A stretch of DNA of 11,031 nucleotides from Bacteroidota bacterium. Lineage in GTDB: Bacteria > Bacteroidota > Ignavibacteria > Ignavibacteriales > Ignavibacteriaceae. Made by a program: the position numbers and the translations under genes. The stretch covers positions 1-11,031 of the forward strand of contig JAJYOQ010000101.1 in assembly GCA_021796135.1 (NCBI GenBank), given 5' to 3'. Below are positions 1 through 7,231 of this stretch, one piece after another. Positions within the stretch are counted from its first letter, which is position 1. Each line of letters begins with the position of its first letter. Below the pieces are notes generated by a model. That model was given only the letters and a program-made list of their open reading frames with translations, did not search any database and was not told the origin of the DNA.

Positions 1-84
1 GGAAATTAAATCCCTGCTCTTATTTCCATAATAATACCTTTATTATCATTTGGATCTTTTGGAAGTAGCAGGTATTTAATTTCC
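1..84. repeat. 18-nt inverted repeat at the prfA break (1-18 and 67-84)
   Basis: Positions 67-84 read AGCAGGTATTTAATTTCC on the plus strand. The reverse complement of positions 1-18 reads AGCAGGGATTTAATTTCC, so 17 of 18 bases agree. The shared AGCAGG lies exactly where prfA homology ends (codons for Arg-Ala-Gly). Everything after it on the minus strand (positions 11 to 1) matches the opposite strand of upstream prfA. This is the pattern of a fold-back or template-switch junction at short homology, with the copy running off the window edge. Confidence 0.8.
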
Positions 85-368
85 TCTTCTAGTTTTTCCT
101 TTTCGGATTCTAACTCACCCAATTCGGATTCTGCAAGGTGGCTTAATTCCTTATCATTTCCTGCTCCGATAATCTCTTTATTCCCCTCAATATTCTTAAT
201 AATACTCGAATATTTTTCATAAGAATTTACGATTTCAACTAGGTCGCTTCTTTCTTTACTTAATGTAACAATTTTATCCCTTTCATTTAAAAAGGCAGGA
301 TCAGAAAGCTGCTGGTTAATTCTATCGAATTTCTCTTTTAACTTTATTAATTTCTCTAATAAATTCAT
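6..368 (-). CDS. prfA: Peptide chain release factor 1, N-terminal fragment ending in an abnormal stop
   Basis: RF1 recognises UAA and UAG stop codons in the ribosomal A site and triggers peptide release. The 120 visible residues match the helical N-terminal domain of RF1, beginning MNLLEKLIKLKEKF and running through a conserved stretch of the type LLPKDPNDNKGIIMEIRAG (residues about 100-119). In the family RAG is followed by TGGDEA and the codon-recognition and GGQ domains. Here the reading changes after RAG to Ile and then TAA (8-6), so about two thirds of the usual roughly 360 residues are missing. I chose the ATG at 368 because it gives the normal RF1 N-terminus and has a modest GGA upstream; a TTG at 410 would add 14 unlike residues. 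RF1 is normally essential, so a genuine truncation here is unlikely. The break overlaps an inverted repeat (1-18/67-84), which suggests an artefact or inversion. Family assignment is secure; the status of the break is inference. Confidence 0.88.
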   Translation of the reverse strand: MNLLEKLIKLKEKFDRINQQLSDPAFLNERDKIVTLSKERSDLVEIVNSYEKYSSIIKNIEGNKEIIGAGNDKELSHLAESELGELESEKEKLEEEIKYLLLPKDPNDNKGIIMEIRAGI

Positions 369-410
369 CTTAATTAATCCATATAAAAACAAATTAGGTA
401 GTTTTGGCAA

Positions 411-439
411 TAAAAAACCCCGGTAAATTTTTACAAGGG
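411..439 (-). terminator. Rho-independent terminator after the glycosyltransferase gene
   Basis: Read on the minus strand, CCCTTGTAAA (439-430) pairs with TTTACCGGGG (427-418) across a 2-nt spacer. That gives 8 Watson-Crick pairs, one G-U pair and one mismatch. Six T residues follow directly (417-412). It is well placed to end the transcript of the glycosyltransferase gene, whose stop is at 533. It also lies only 43 nt before the prfA start, so prfA needs its own promoter or read-through. Confidence 0.75.
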
Positions 440-532
440 CTTAAATCTCTATTTTTAATTGAAAATGACACCTTATGAGTACAAAATTACTCTGTTTAGA
501 CGTAATATCAAAAGTTGAATAATATCGTATAG

Positions 533-1831
533 CTATTGATTATCATTTATTACAAAGTTTCGATTATTCTTATAGATTATTTCGTAAATAAGAAAAAAAA
601 TGACTGGCGTATATTCAATAAAAAGCACCCATGAATACTCTTTCCATACTCCTGATAATTGATAATTCAGCACGGTAAATGCTGTCATGCTAATTAGACT
701 TGTTAATAAAATGCCACTTCGGTATGGCACAATCGGTAATAGAATTACTAGCCAACTTAAGTACCATGGATGTACAATAGGTGAGAAAATAAAAAGCAAG
801 ATTACAGAAAAATAAATTTTATCAAGCAGATTCTTTTTACTTAGGATTAAAGGGATATAAGTGAAAAGCAGAAGTAAAGAACAAATAATCCTTGTCTTTT
901 GATTATCGTGGATAAAAGAATCAAGAATATTAAATACTACCCCGTTAAAAGCCCAATTTTCTGTAAATTTAATTAATGCCTGGAATGGCGTTCCAGTGAA
1001 TATAAAAGGCAAATATGATACGGTGCAAATGGTAATAGGGATTAAAATCGATTTAAGTTTATTCAATAAAATTTTTTCATCAAAGAAATAAATTGGGACA
1101 AGAATTAGCCCAAGTGGTTTAATACAAATTGAGAGACCTAAGAAAATATAACTGAGCAATTTTTTCTTATCCAAATAAAAATATATTGAGAAAAGGAAAA
1201 GGCATAATCCAAACCCATCGACATGTGCGTCAATGAAAAGCTGGAATATTGGAATTGGAGAAAGGAAATAAATAAAAATATTTTTAAACGGCAGATTAAG
1301 CTTTCTAAGGATTAAATATAATCCTAAAACAGTAAATATTTCAAAAATCAATTGATAAAATTTTAAACCAAGGAAACTCTCTTTTGATAATAAGTAAGAA
1401 AGAAAAAAGATAGTCTGGCTTAATGGAGGATAAATGGTTTTCATTTCGGGGTAATTTACAAGTCTAGGTAGCTCATTCGTATGCAATTTAGAAAGTGCTG
1501 AGTCATTTGGAGCATATCGATATGGATTTATACCATAAGCCTCGACTTTTCCGTCCCATATATATCTATAATAATCATCAGAACCGATGGGATGTACAGG
1601 AATAAGAGCCAGCCTAATAACTACTGCTAAGAAGACTAATGGAATAATCGCACTTTTGGATAAATTATTCTTAACAATATAAAAACTGATGGGAATAAAG
1701 ACAGCCGAGGAAATGAGATAACTATAAGTATAGCCAATTATTGATTTCCCATGGATGAATATTAAAGGGCTAAAGGAAAGTATAAATAATGTTATTAAGA
1801 AATAAAAATATTTTGGGGATGTTAATTTCAT
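533..1831 (-). CDS. GT-C type polytopic membrane glycosyltransferase (GT87/mannosyltransferase-like)
   Basis: This 432-residue, very hydrophobic protein has about 12 predicted membrane segments spread from residue 7 to 420. The first external loop holds the acidic signature SDDYYRYIWDGK (84-95), followed by GINPYRYAPND (100-110) and YPPLSQ (134-139). Later markers are HVDGFG (203-208), a KPLGLILVP-type segment (238-246) and HPWYLSW (354-360). The Asp-Asp-Tyr loop followed by W-D-G and G-I-N-P-Y is typical of GT-C enzymes of the GT87/DUF2029 and alpha-mannosyltransferase type. These use polyprenyl-phosphate sugars as donors on the outer face of the cytoplasmic membrane. Donor and acceptor cannot be read from the sequence. 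The ATG at 1831 has no clear Shine-Dalgarno. The gene stands alone between a divergent gap and a terminator. Confident of the fold class, moderate on the family, none on the substrate. Confidence 0.75.
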   Translation of the reverse strand: MKLTSPKYFYFLITLFILSFSPLIFIHGKSIIGYTYSYLISSAVFIPISFYIVKNNLSKSAIIPLVFLAVVIRLALIPVHPIGSDDYYRYIWDGKVEAYGINPYRYAPNDSALSKLHTNELPRLVNYPEMKTIYPPLSQTIFFLSYLLSKESFLGLKFYQLIFEIFTVLGLYLILRKLNLPFKNIFIYFLSPIPIFQLFIDAHVDGFGLCLFLFSIYFYLDKKKLLSYIFLGLSICIKPLGLILVPIYFFDEKILLNKLKSILIPITICTVSYLPFIFTGTPFQALIKFTENWAFNGVVFNILDSFIHDNQKTRIICSLLLLFTYIPLILSKKNLLDKIYFSVILLFIFSPIVHPWYLSWLVILLPIVPYRSGILLTSLISMTAFTVLNYQLSGVWKEYSWVLFIEYTPVIFFLIYEIIYKNNRNFVINDNQ

Positions 1832-2053
1832 TTTATTTTTAAATTTAATACAAAAATATTGTAAAGTTTAATAGGATAAAATTAAATAATAATTGATTTA
1901 AGCATGAAATTAAAGAATAATGCATTGAATATGCTAAGGAATAATAATTAATTAAATTTCATTGGTTTTTTTTCGATAATCAATTAGGCGCGTTATGTCC
2001 ATTTATAAAATGAAATTTGAAATTTTAACGGATTTTAATCCTAAATATATAGA
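1832..2053. other. Divergent AT-rich intergenic region with a 10-bp inverted repeat
   Basis: This 222-bp gap separates two divergently read genes, so it should hold both promoters, but I cannot pick out a convincing -35/-10 pair on either strand. It carries a perfect 10-bp inverted repeat, AAATTTCATT (1954-1963) and AATGAAATTT (2009-2018), 45 nt apart. The right arm runs into a short tandem of GAAATTT. No small gene is apparent. In DNA this AT-rich the repeat could arise by chance. Confidence 0.4.
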
Positions 2054-3898
2054 ATGAATAATAAAATTAGCTATAGTGAAGACTTAGAAAACAAGGCAAT
2101 CGGTGAGATTATGTCCTCGAAATTTAAGAGTTTAGCTAAAGAATTCTTTCAACTGGATATTTCCGAAGGGATTAACTATGAAAAGATGCTAAAAGATAGC
2201 TCTCAGTTATATAGTTTTAATCTACCTTTGGAAATAAACGAAACATTCATTCATTTAGATGATGCACCAATTTTCTGGCTTAAGAGATCTCCTGTTGTTA
2301 TAGTTTTAGAAAATTTTTATAAACTTTCGATAGTTAATTTAAGCGGTCGGAATTATTATAAAACGGTCAGAGATTTTTATACAAAATGGTGGATTATTAA
2401 ATCTGATGAAGAAAAAAGATATTTTTCTTCATCAGCGATTAACTATTTAGAAAAAAAGACAAATAATAGCAATGTGCTCTTATTAGTATTTCATGCAATG
2501 ATTTTAGCATATGATGAATACATATATGATCCATTAAAATCATTTGAGCTTTTGGAACGTGCTAAAGAGAATGTCAATCAGTCAAGTATCACTGCTGAGT
2601 ATAAGAATGAGATAATATATATTCTTGATATTTGCGAAGGATTTGTGTTTACAAAACAAAATGAATATAAGCTAGCTCAAAATTATTTTGAATCAGCATT
2701 AAAAATTAAGCCAATGGGAGTTACAGCAAAATTCTATTTAGCTTTTATTAACAGTTTAATTGACAACCAGCCCATAGCCGAAGACCTTTTAGAGTTTGTA
2801 TATCAATTCGATTTAACAAGAATAGAATATGCGATTGAACAGAATAGCACTGAAATGCTGGATCTTCTATTAAAATATCCAACATTTAATAATTTCTTTT
2901 TATCGCCGGATTTATCTTCATCATACGAAGTTATATCTAATTTTTTGAGAAATATTAAGTCAATGGTATATTATGATTTGCAAAAAATTAAGGCAAGCAT
3001 AAATAATTTCAAAAACTTAAATATTGAAGATTATTATAATGAGAATACTAGCTTAAATATTAATTATTTAGAGAAGATCTTAAATAACTATTCAAAAAAA
3101 GAAAATGTCCTTTTTATCGGAGTTTCAGAAAAGCTACATTCAAGATTTGTTCAAACTATTGAAGCAATAATAAATAAGATTAAAGATAAGTATAGTACAG
3201 AAACATTATCAAAATTGCAGATATATGATAGCGAAATTCAAAATAAGCTAAATGAAATCCAATCATATACAAAAGAAAAAGAAGAAATTAAGAATAAGAT
3301 CAAAGAACGCACAGCCAAGACCATTAGTTCAATTGAAAAGAGGACCGCAGAAAATATTGCAGCAATTGAAGAGAAAATTAGTTATCTTCAATTTGTGCCC
3401 AACTTTGATCCAAAAGCAGCTTTTCAAAATGCAATGACTTACAATTTGATATTATCATTTACAGTTTTTTTGCTTGGGGGGTGTGCAGGATATACAAATA
3501 GTTCATTTGAGGGTATTGGCTCCCTCAATTCCGCAATGGCAATAATTCTTGTAAGCGGATTAAAATGGGGAATAATTGCCTTTGGTATAGGAATAGTGAT
3601 CTCGTTAGTTACTGCAGGATTAGCGGCGTTTGAAGGTTCAAATCAAAAGCAAAAACTATTCATGAATATAAATAGTCTAAAAAAAGAAAAAGATTTTCAA
3701 ATCGAATATTTTAAAAAAGAAGCTGAGAACAGTGAGCGATTAAGTGAAGAAAAGATAAATAAAACCATTGAAGATAAGAAGAGATATATCGATAAGTTAA
3801 GAAATGAACGGGCGACACAGGAGAAAAAATACAATGATGAATCTCTAATTAAAATGGAAAACGAATGCAAACCACTACAAAACCTAATTGATCTTTAG
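2054..3898 (+). CDS. Unknown protein: helical/TPR-like N-half, coiled coil, two membrane segments, coiled coil
   Basis: I do not recognise this 614-residue protein. Residues 1-340 look like a soluble, mostly helical region without a signal peptide. Within it, about 140-240 has TPR-like spacing, clearest at EYKLAQNYFESALKIKP (204-220). Residues 355-445 form a highly charged coiled coil containing an 11-residue repeat (418-440). Two hydrophobic stretches follow, about 462-480 and 492-526, joined by a short Gly/Ser-rich loop with a Cys (GGCAGY, 475-480). Residues 535-610 form a second Lys/Glu-rich coiled coil. The simplest topology is both coiled coils in the cytoplasm with a membrane hairpin between them; they could pack against each other. 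The ATG at 2054 has no evident Shine-Dalgarno, and no other start is better. It is separated by 146 nt from the next gene, so it is probably its own transcription unit. The gene being real is near certain from length; its function is unknown. Confidence 0.85.
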   Translation: MNNKISYSEDLENKAIGEIMSSKFKSLAKEFFQLDISEGINYEKMLKDSSQLYSFNLPLEINETFIHLDDAPIFWLKRSPVVIVLENFYKLSIVNLSGRNYYKTVRDFYTKWWIIKSDEEKRYFSSSAINYLEKKTNNSNVLLLVFHAMILAYDEYIYDPLKSFELLERAKENVNQSSITAEYKNEIIYILDICEGFVFTKQNEYKLAQNYFESALKIKPMGVTAKFYLAFINSLIDNQPIAEDLLEFVYQFDLTRIEYAIEQNSTEMLDLLLKYPTFNNFFLSPDLSSSYEVISNFLRNIKSMVYYDLQKIKASINNFKNLNIEDYYNENTSLNINYLEKILNNYSKKENVLFIGVSEKLHSRFVQTIEAIINKIKDKYSTETLSKLQIYDSEIQNKLNEIQSYTKEKEEIKNKIKERTAKTISSIEKRTAENIAAIEEKISYLQFVPNFDPKAAFQNAMTYNLILSFTVFLLGGCAGYTNSSFEGIGSLNSAMAIILVSGLKWGIIAFGIGIVISLVTAGLAAFEGSNQKQKLFMNINSLKKEKDFQIEYFKKEAENSERLSEEKINKTIEDKKRYIDKLRNERATQEKKYNDESLIKMENECKPLQNLIDL

Positions 3899-4035
3899 CC
3901 ACAAATGTAACACCAACTTCCCTATCCTTTAATGATATTTTTGTTTCCCTCGGATATATTTAACTTTTGGAATTATTTTCTTTAATTTAAAATTGATTTT
4001 ACTCATTTAAAAGAATATTTTTTCAAAGTAAAAGC

Positions 4036-4047
4036 GAGGTAATCTTG
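4036..4047 (+). promoter_or_regulatory. Ribosome binding site fixing a TTG start for adenosine deaminase
   Basis: GAGGT (4036-4040) lies 4 nt before a TTG codon (4045-4047). No in-frame ATG or GTG lies close upstream. The next in-frame ATG is about 75 codons downstream, beyond the metal-binding HDHLDG motif, so TTG is the only workable start. Confidence 0.65.
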
Positions 4048-5169
4048 ACAACTGAGCAAATCATTAGATCAGTACCAAAAGTTCTTCTTCATGATCATCT
4101 TGATGGTGGTCTACGCCCCCAGACTATAATTGAATTGGCAAAAGATTTGAAGTATAATAAACTCCCTACAAAAGATTCTGAAGAATTGCATGAATGGTTT
4201 CATTTAGGAGCTAATAAAGGTAATTTAGTCGAATATTTACAAGGATTTGAACATACATGTGCGGTAATGCAAACTAAAGATGCTCTTTCGAGGGTTGCTT
4301 ATGAAATGCTTGAAGATATGAAAAATGACGGGGTTTGTTATGTAGAGACAAGATTTGCTCCAGTTTTTCATACCGCTAAAGGATTATACAACGAAGATGT
4401 TGTAAGCGCTGTTTTAGAAGGGCTTGAAAAAGGGAAAAAAGACTTCGGTGTAGGTTTCGGATTAATTTTATGCGGAATGCGCAATATGAAGAATACACTG
4501 GAAATTGCTGAACTTGCGGTAAATTTTAGGAATAATGGTGTTGTAGGTTTTGATCTTGCGGGAGAAGAAGGAGGATATCCGCCCAAAAAGCATATTGAAG
4601 CTTTTCAATTTATTCAGCGTGCAAATTTTAATATAACAATACACGCAGGAGAAGCTTTCGGGAAAGAGTCTATTTGGCAAGCAATACAGTGGTGCGGAGC
4701 TCATAGAATAGGGCATGCTACTCACTTAAAAGAAGACATTACATTTGACAAAGAAGGAAATGTTGTTGGATTCGGCGATTTAGCACAATATGTTTTGGAT
4801 AAAAGAATTCCTCTTGAAATTTGTTTGTTAAGCAATGTCCATACAGGAGCCGTTGATAAAATAGAAAATCATCCTTTCGGAATTTTATTTAAAGAAAAAT
4901 TCAGGGTGACAATAAATACTGATGACCGGCTTATGAGTGATACAACAATGACAAAAGAGTTCATGACTGCTATTGAACATTTTAATTTAAGCATGGATGA
5001 TATTGAAAAAATCACTATAAATTCTATGAAATCGGCATTTATTCCTTACAAAGAACGATTAGAATATATATATAATATTATAAAACCAGGTTTTCAATCA
5101 ATTAAAGATAAATTACTTTCACTAAAAACCTATTCAGGAGAAAATGAAGAAACTATTCACAAATTATAA
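4045..5169 (+). CDS. add: Adenosine deaminase
   Basis: The enzyme hydrolyses adenosine (and deoxyadenosine) to inosine and ammonia in purine salvage, in the cytoplasm, using a zinc ion in a TIM barrel. The 374 residues carry the whole active site. His16 and His18 are in HDHLDGGLRP, and His200 and Glu203 are in HAGE. His224 is in RIGHATH, and Asp293-Asp294 are in NTDDRLMSDT. Length is normal. The motifs HDHLDGGLRP, TDDRLMSDT and NSMKSAFIP resemble the actinobacterial (Mycobacterium-type) adenosine deaminases I recall, which favours true adenosine deaminase over adenine or aminofutalosine deaminase. Translation starts at TTG behind GAGGT. The last 26 nt overlap the next gene, which suggests coupling. 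It heads a probable four-gene unit with hutU and a serA-like gene. The family is sure; the exact substrate is very likely but unproven. Confidence 0.93.
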   Translation: MTTEQIIRSVPKVLLHDHLDGGLRPQTIIELAKDLKYNKLPTKDSEELHEWFHLGANKGNLVEYLQGFEHTCAVMQTKDALSRVAYEMLEDMKNDGVCYVETRFAPVFHTAKGLYNEDVVSAVLEGLEKGKKDFGVGFGLILCGMRNMKNTLEIAELAVNFRNNGVVGFDLAGEEGGYPPKKHIEAFQFIQRANFNITIHAGEAFGKESIWQAIQWCGAHRIGHATHLKEDITFDKEGNVVGFGDLAQYVLDKRIPLEICLLSNVHTGAVDKIENHPFGILFKEKFRVTINTDDRLMSDTTMTKEFMTAIEHFNLSMDDIEKITINSMKSAFIPYKERLEYIYNIIKPGFQSIKDKLLSLKTYSGENEETIHKL

Positions 5170-5479
5170 TTTCGAATTTGATAAGAATGAAAAAAAGATT
5201 CTTAAAACATTCTGTAACCAAAATCTAAAGCAAATAGAAGGTGACAATAAATATTTTGCTGAAATAAAGGTTTTTAGATCGTTATTAGAAAAACTTTCAA
5301 GCGATATTGAAGTTATAAAATTAACAAAAGATGAACGTACCAGGATTAAATTCTCGATTGAAAAGAATATTGAGCATATCAATAAAGAGATTAAGAAAAG
5401 CTGGTTTTTCAAAAAATGGCTTTATAGATCGATGTTAGTTCAATACGAAAGCATTATAAATAATCATTTTAAGGATTAA
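5144..5479 (+). CDS. Unknown small charged helical protein, overlapping add
   Basis: This 111-residue protein is rich in Lys, Glu, Asn and Ile, probably almost all helical, with no signal peptide, membrane segment, Cys pair or motif I know. It ends in an aromatic, basic stretch (KKSWFFKKWLYRSM, about 84-97) that could be a protein or membrane contact. The start overlaps the add coding region by 26 nt. AGGAG (5136-5140) sits just before the ATG, inside add. It is 40 nt ahead of hutU. The overlap, good ribosome site and AT-rich codon use like its neighbours support a real, co-translated gene. It may be a partner or regulator of the adjacent enzymes, but the sequence does not show this. Confidence 0.7.
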   Translation: MKKLFTNYNFEFDKNEKKILKTFCNQNLKQIEGDNKYFAEIKVFRSLLEKLSSDIEVIKLTKDERTRIKFSIEKNIEHINKEIKKSWFFKKWLYRSMLVQYESIINNHFKD

Positions 5480-5519
5480 ATTATAATCAATTAAATATTA
5501 AATTTTCAGGGAGAAAAAG

Positions 5520-7187
5520 ATGATTTCCGAGATAGAGAAGATAAATATTAAAGCTCCCCACGGGTCTTCATTGACATGCAAAGGGTGGATACAGGAAGCA
5601 GCGATGCGAATGTTAATGAATAACCTTGATGCCGATGTAGCAGAAAAACCTGAGGAATTAATTGTATATGGAGGAAGCGGTAAAGCCGCCCGCAGCTGGG
5701 ATGCATACGAAGCTATTATAAAATCTCTTAAAGAACTTGAAAATGATGAAACACTTATAGTGCAATCCGGAAAACCAATAGGAATTTTTAAAACTCATTT
5801 AAATGCACCTAGAGTTATAATTTCAAATGCAATGTTAGTACCAAAATGGGCTAATTGGGAAGAATTCAGGAAATTAGAACAACTCGGTTTAACTATGTAC
5901 GGACAAATGACAGCAGGCAGCTGGATTTATATAGGGTCTCAAGGTATTTTACAAGGGACTTATGAAACGTTCGCTGAATGCGGAAGAAAATACTTTAACG
6001 GTGATTTAAGAGGGAAATTTTTATTAACTGCTGGGCTAGGAGGAATGGGTGGAGCACAGCCGCTTGCAGCTACAATGAACGGAGCAGTTTTTCTTGGTAT
6101 TGATGTAGATAAAAATCGAATTCAAAAAAGATTAGACACGGGATACATTGATTTGATTTCTGAAAATCTAGATCATGCTCTAGAGATCATATTACAAGCA
6201 AAGGCAGAAAAGAAGGCAATTTCTGTGGGACTAGTCGGAAATGCCGGAGAAGTTTTACCTGCGATTTTAGCAAAGAAAATTATTCCTGATATTTTAACAG
6301 ATCAAACATCAGCACACGATACTTTAAATGGTTATGTCCCAATGGGTATGAAATTCGATAATGCACTAAAGTTAAGAAGGAGTAATCCGAATGAGTATAT
6401 TAGATTAGCAAAGTCAACAATTGTTACTCATGTTTCAGCGATGCTAGAGTTCCAAAAACAAGGAGCAATTACTTTTGATTATGGAAATAATATCCGCGGA
6501 GAAGCAAAGGAAAACGGGCTAGAAAATGCTTTTGATTTTCCCGGATTTGTCCCTGAATTTATTAGACCTTTGTTTTGTGACGGAAAAGGACCATTCCGTT
6601 GGGCAGCTTTATCAGGTGATCCAAAAGATATTTATACTACAGATCAAGCTATAATAGACGCATTCCCAGAAAATAAATCTCTACGCAATTGGATAAAAAT
6701 GGCGCAGGATAAAGTCCATTTTCAGGGATTACCTGCACGTATTTGCTGGCTTGGTTATGGCGAAAGAGCCAAAATGGGCAAAATTTTTAATGACCTTGTT
6801 GCAAATAAACAAGTAAGTGCACCGATTGTAATAGGCAGAGATCACCTTGACTGCGGATCAGTGGCATCACCGAATAGAGAAACTGAAGCAATGAAAGACG
6901 GCAGCGATGCAATTGCAGATTGGCCTATTTTAAATGTTCTAATGAATACAATTGGAGGAGCAAGCTGGGTTTCAGTTCATCATGGAGGAGGGGTTGGAAT
7001 CGGGAATTCTATACATGCCGGAATGGTAATTGTCGCAGATGGTACTAAAGAGGCAGAGGTCAGATTGGAAAGAGTTTTGACCTATGATCCAGGAATGGGA
7101 ATTCTTAGGCATGCTGACGCAGGATATGAAAGGGCAATTAATAATTCAATAGAACATGGTATTAGAATTCCAATGTTGAAAATTTAA
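5520..7187 (+). CDS. hutU: Urocanate hydratase (urocanase)
   Basis: HutU converts urocanate and water to 4-imidazolone-5-propionate, the second step of histidine breakdown, using tightly bound NAD+ as an electrophile. The 555 residues match the family's usual length and show its conserved blocks in order. These are [10 protein letters not shown] (51-60), [17 protein letters not shown] (127-143), the glycine-rich [10 protein letters not shown] (172-181), DQTSAHD (261-267) and [16 protein letters not shown] (353-368). They continue with [15 protein letters not shown] (406-420), [30 protein letters not shown] and RHADAGYE. Cys409 corresponds to the catalytic Cys410 of the Pseudomonas putida enzyme. 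AGGGAG (5508-5513) lies 6 nt before the ATG. The partner genes hutH, hutI and hutG are not in this window, so histidine breakdown must be completed elsewhere or act on imported urocanate. Identity is secure; the grouping with add is unusual to me. Confidence 0.97.
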   Translation: MISEIEKINIKAPHGSSLTCKGWIQEAAMRMLMNNLDADVAEKPEELIVYGGSGKAARSWDAYEAIIKSLKELENDETLIVQSGKPIGIFKTHLNAPRVIISNAMLVPKWANWEEFRKLEQLGLTMYGQMTAGSWIYIGSQGILQGTYETFAECGRKYFNGDLRGKFLLTAGLGGMGGAQPLAATMNGAVFLGIDVDKNRIQKRLDTGYIDLISENLDHALEIILQAKAEKKAISVGLVGNAGEVLPAILAKKIIPDILTDQTSAHDTLNGYVPMGMKFDNALKLRRSNPNEYIRLAKSTIVTHVSAMLEFQKQGAITFDYGNNIRGEAKENGLENAFDFPGFVPEFIRPLFCDGKGPFRWAALSGDPKDIYTTDQAIIDAFPENKSLRNWIKMAQDKVHFQGLPARICWLGYGERAKMGKIFNDLVANKQVSAPIVIGRDHLDCGSVASPNRETEAMKDGSDAIADWPILNVLMNTIGGASWVSVHHGGGVGIGNSIHAGMVIVADGTKEAEVRLERVLTYDPGMGILRHADAGYERAINNSIEHGIRIPMLKI

Positions 7188-7216
7188 AAATTGATATTTA
7201 TAAAATTTTAGATAAA

Positions 7217-7231
7217 AAGGAGTAATTAATG
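7217..7231 (+). promoter_or_regulatory. Strong Shine-Dalgarno for the serA-like gene
   Basis: AAGGAG (7217-7222) is 6 nt upstream of the ATG at 7229. This is the best ribosome site in the window. With the sites before add, the 111-residue gene and hutU, it shows that this plus-strand unit relies on Shine-Dalgarno pairing, while several minus-strand genes show none. Confidence 0.7.

Noticed and set aside
6..410. Programmed frameshift or stop recoding in prfA, like that in prfB
   Set aside because: Other frames after the TAA do not resume TGGDEA, the stop is in the wrong place for known recoding, and the inverted repeat explains the break better.
369..410. Upstream TTG start extending RF1 by 14 residues
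   Set aside because: The added residues do not look like RF1, and the ATG at 368 gives the standard N-terminus.
1832..2053. A small RNA or riboswitch in the divergent gap
   Set aside because: Very AT-rich with no stable nested stems or known aptamer pattern visible by eye.
3252..3437. Small lysine-rich reading frame inside the unknown membrane protein gene
   Set aside because: It is a shadow of the A-rich coiled-coil coding region in another frame, with no independent start signal.
4368..4725. Antisense reading frames opposite adenosine deaminase
   Set aside because: They are low-complexity by-products of the conserved add coding strand; no ribosome site or motif.
4045..5169. Aminofutalosine deaminase for the same pathway as the MqnA-like gene
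   Set aside because: The attractive link fails on motifs: the protein matches actinobacterial-type true adenosine deaminases throughout, and the MqnA-like gene is on the opposite strand in another transcript.
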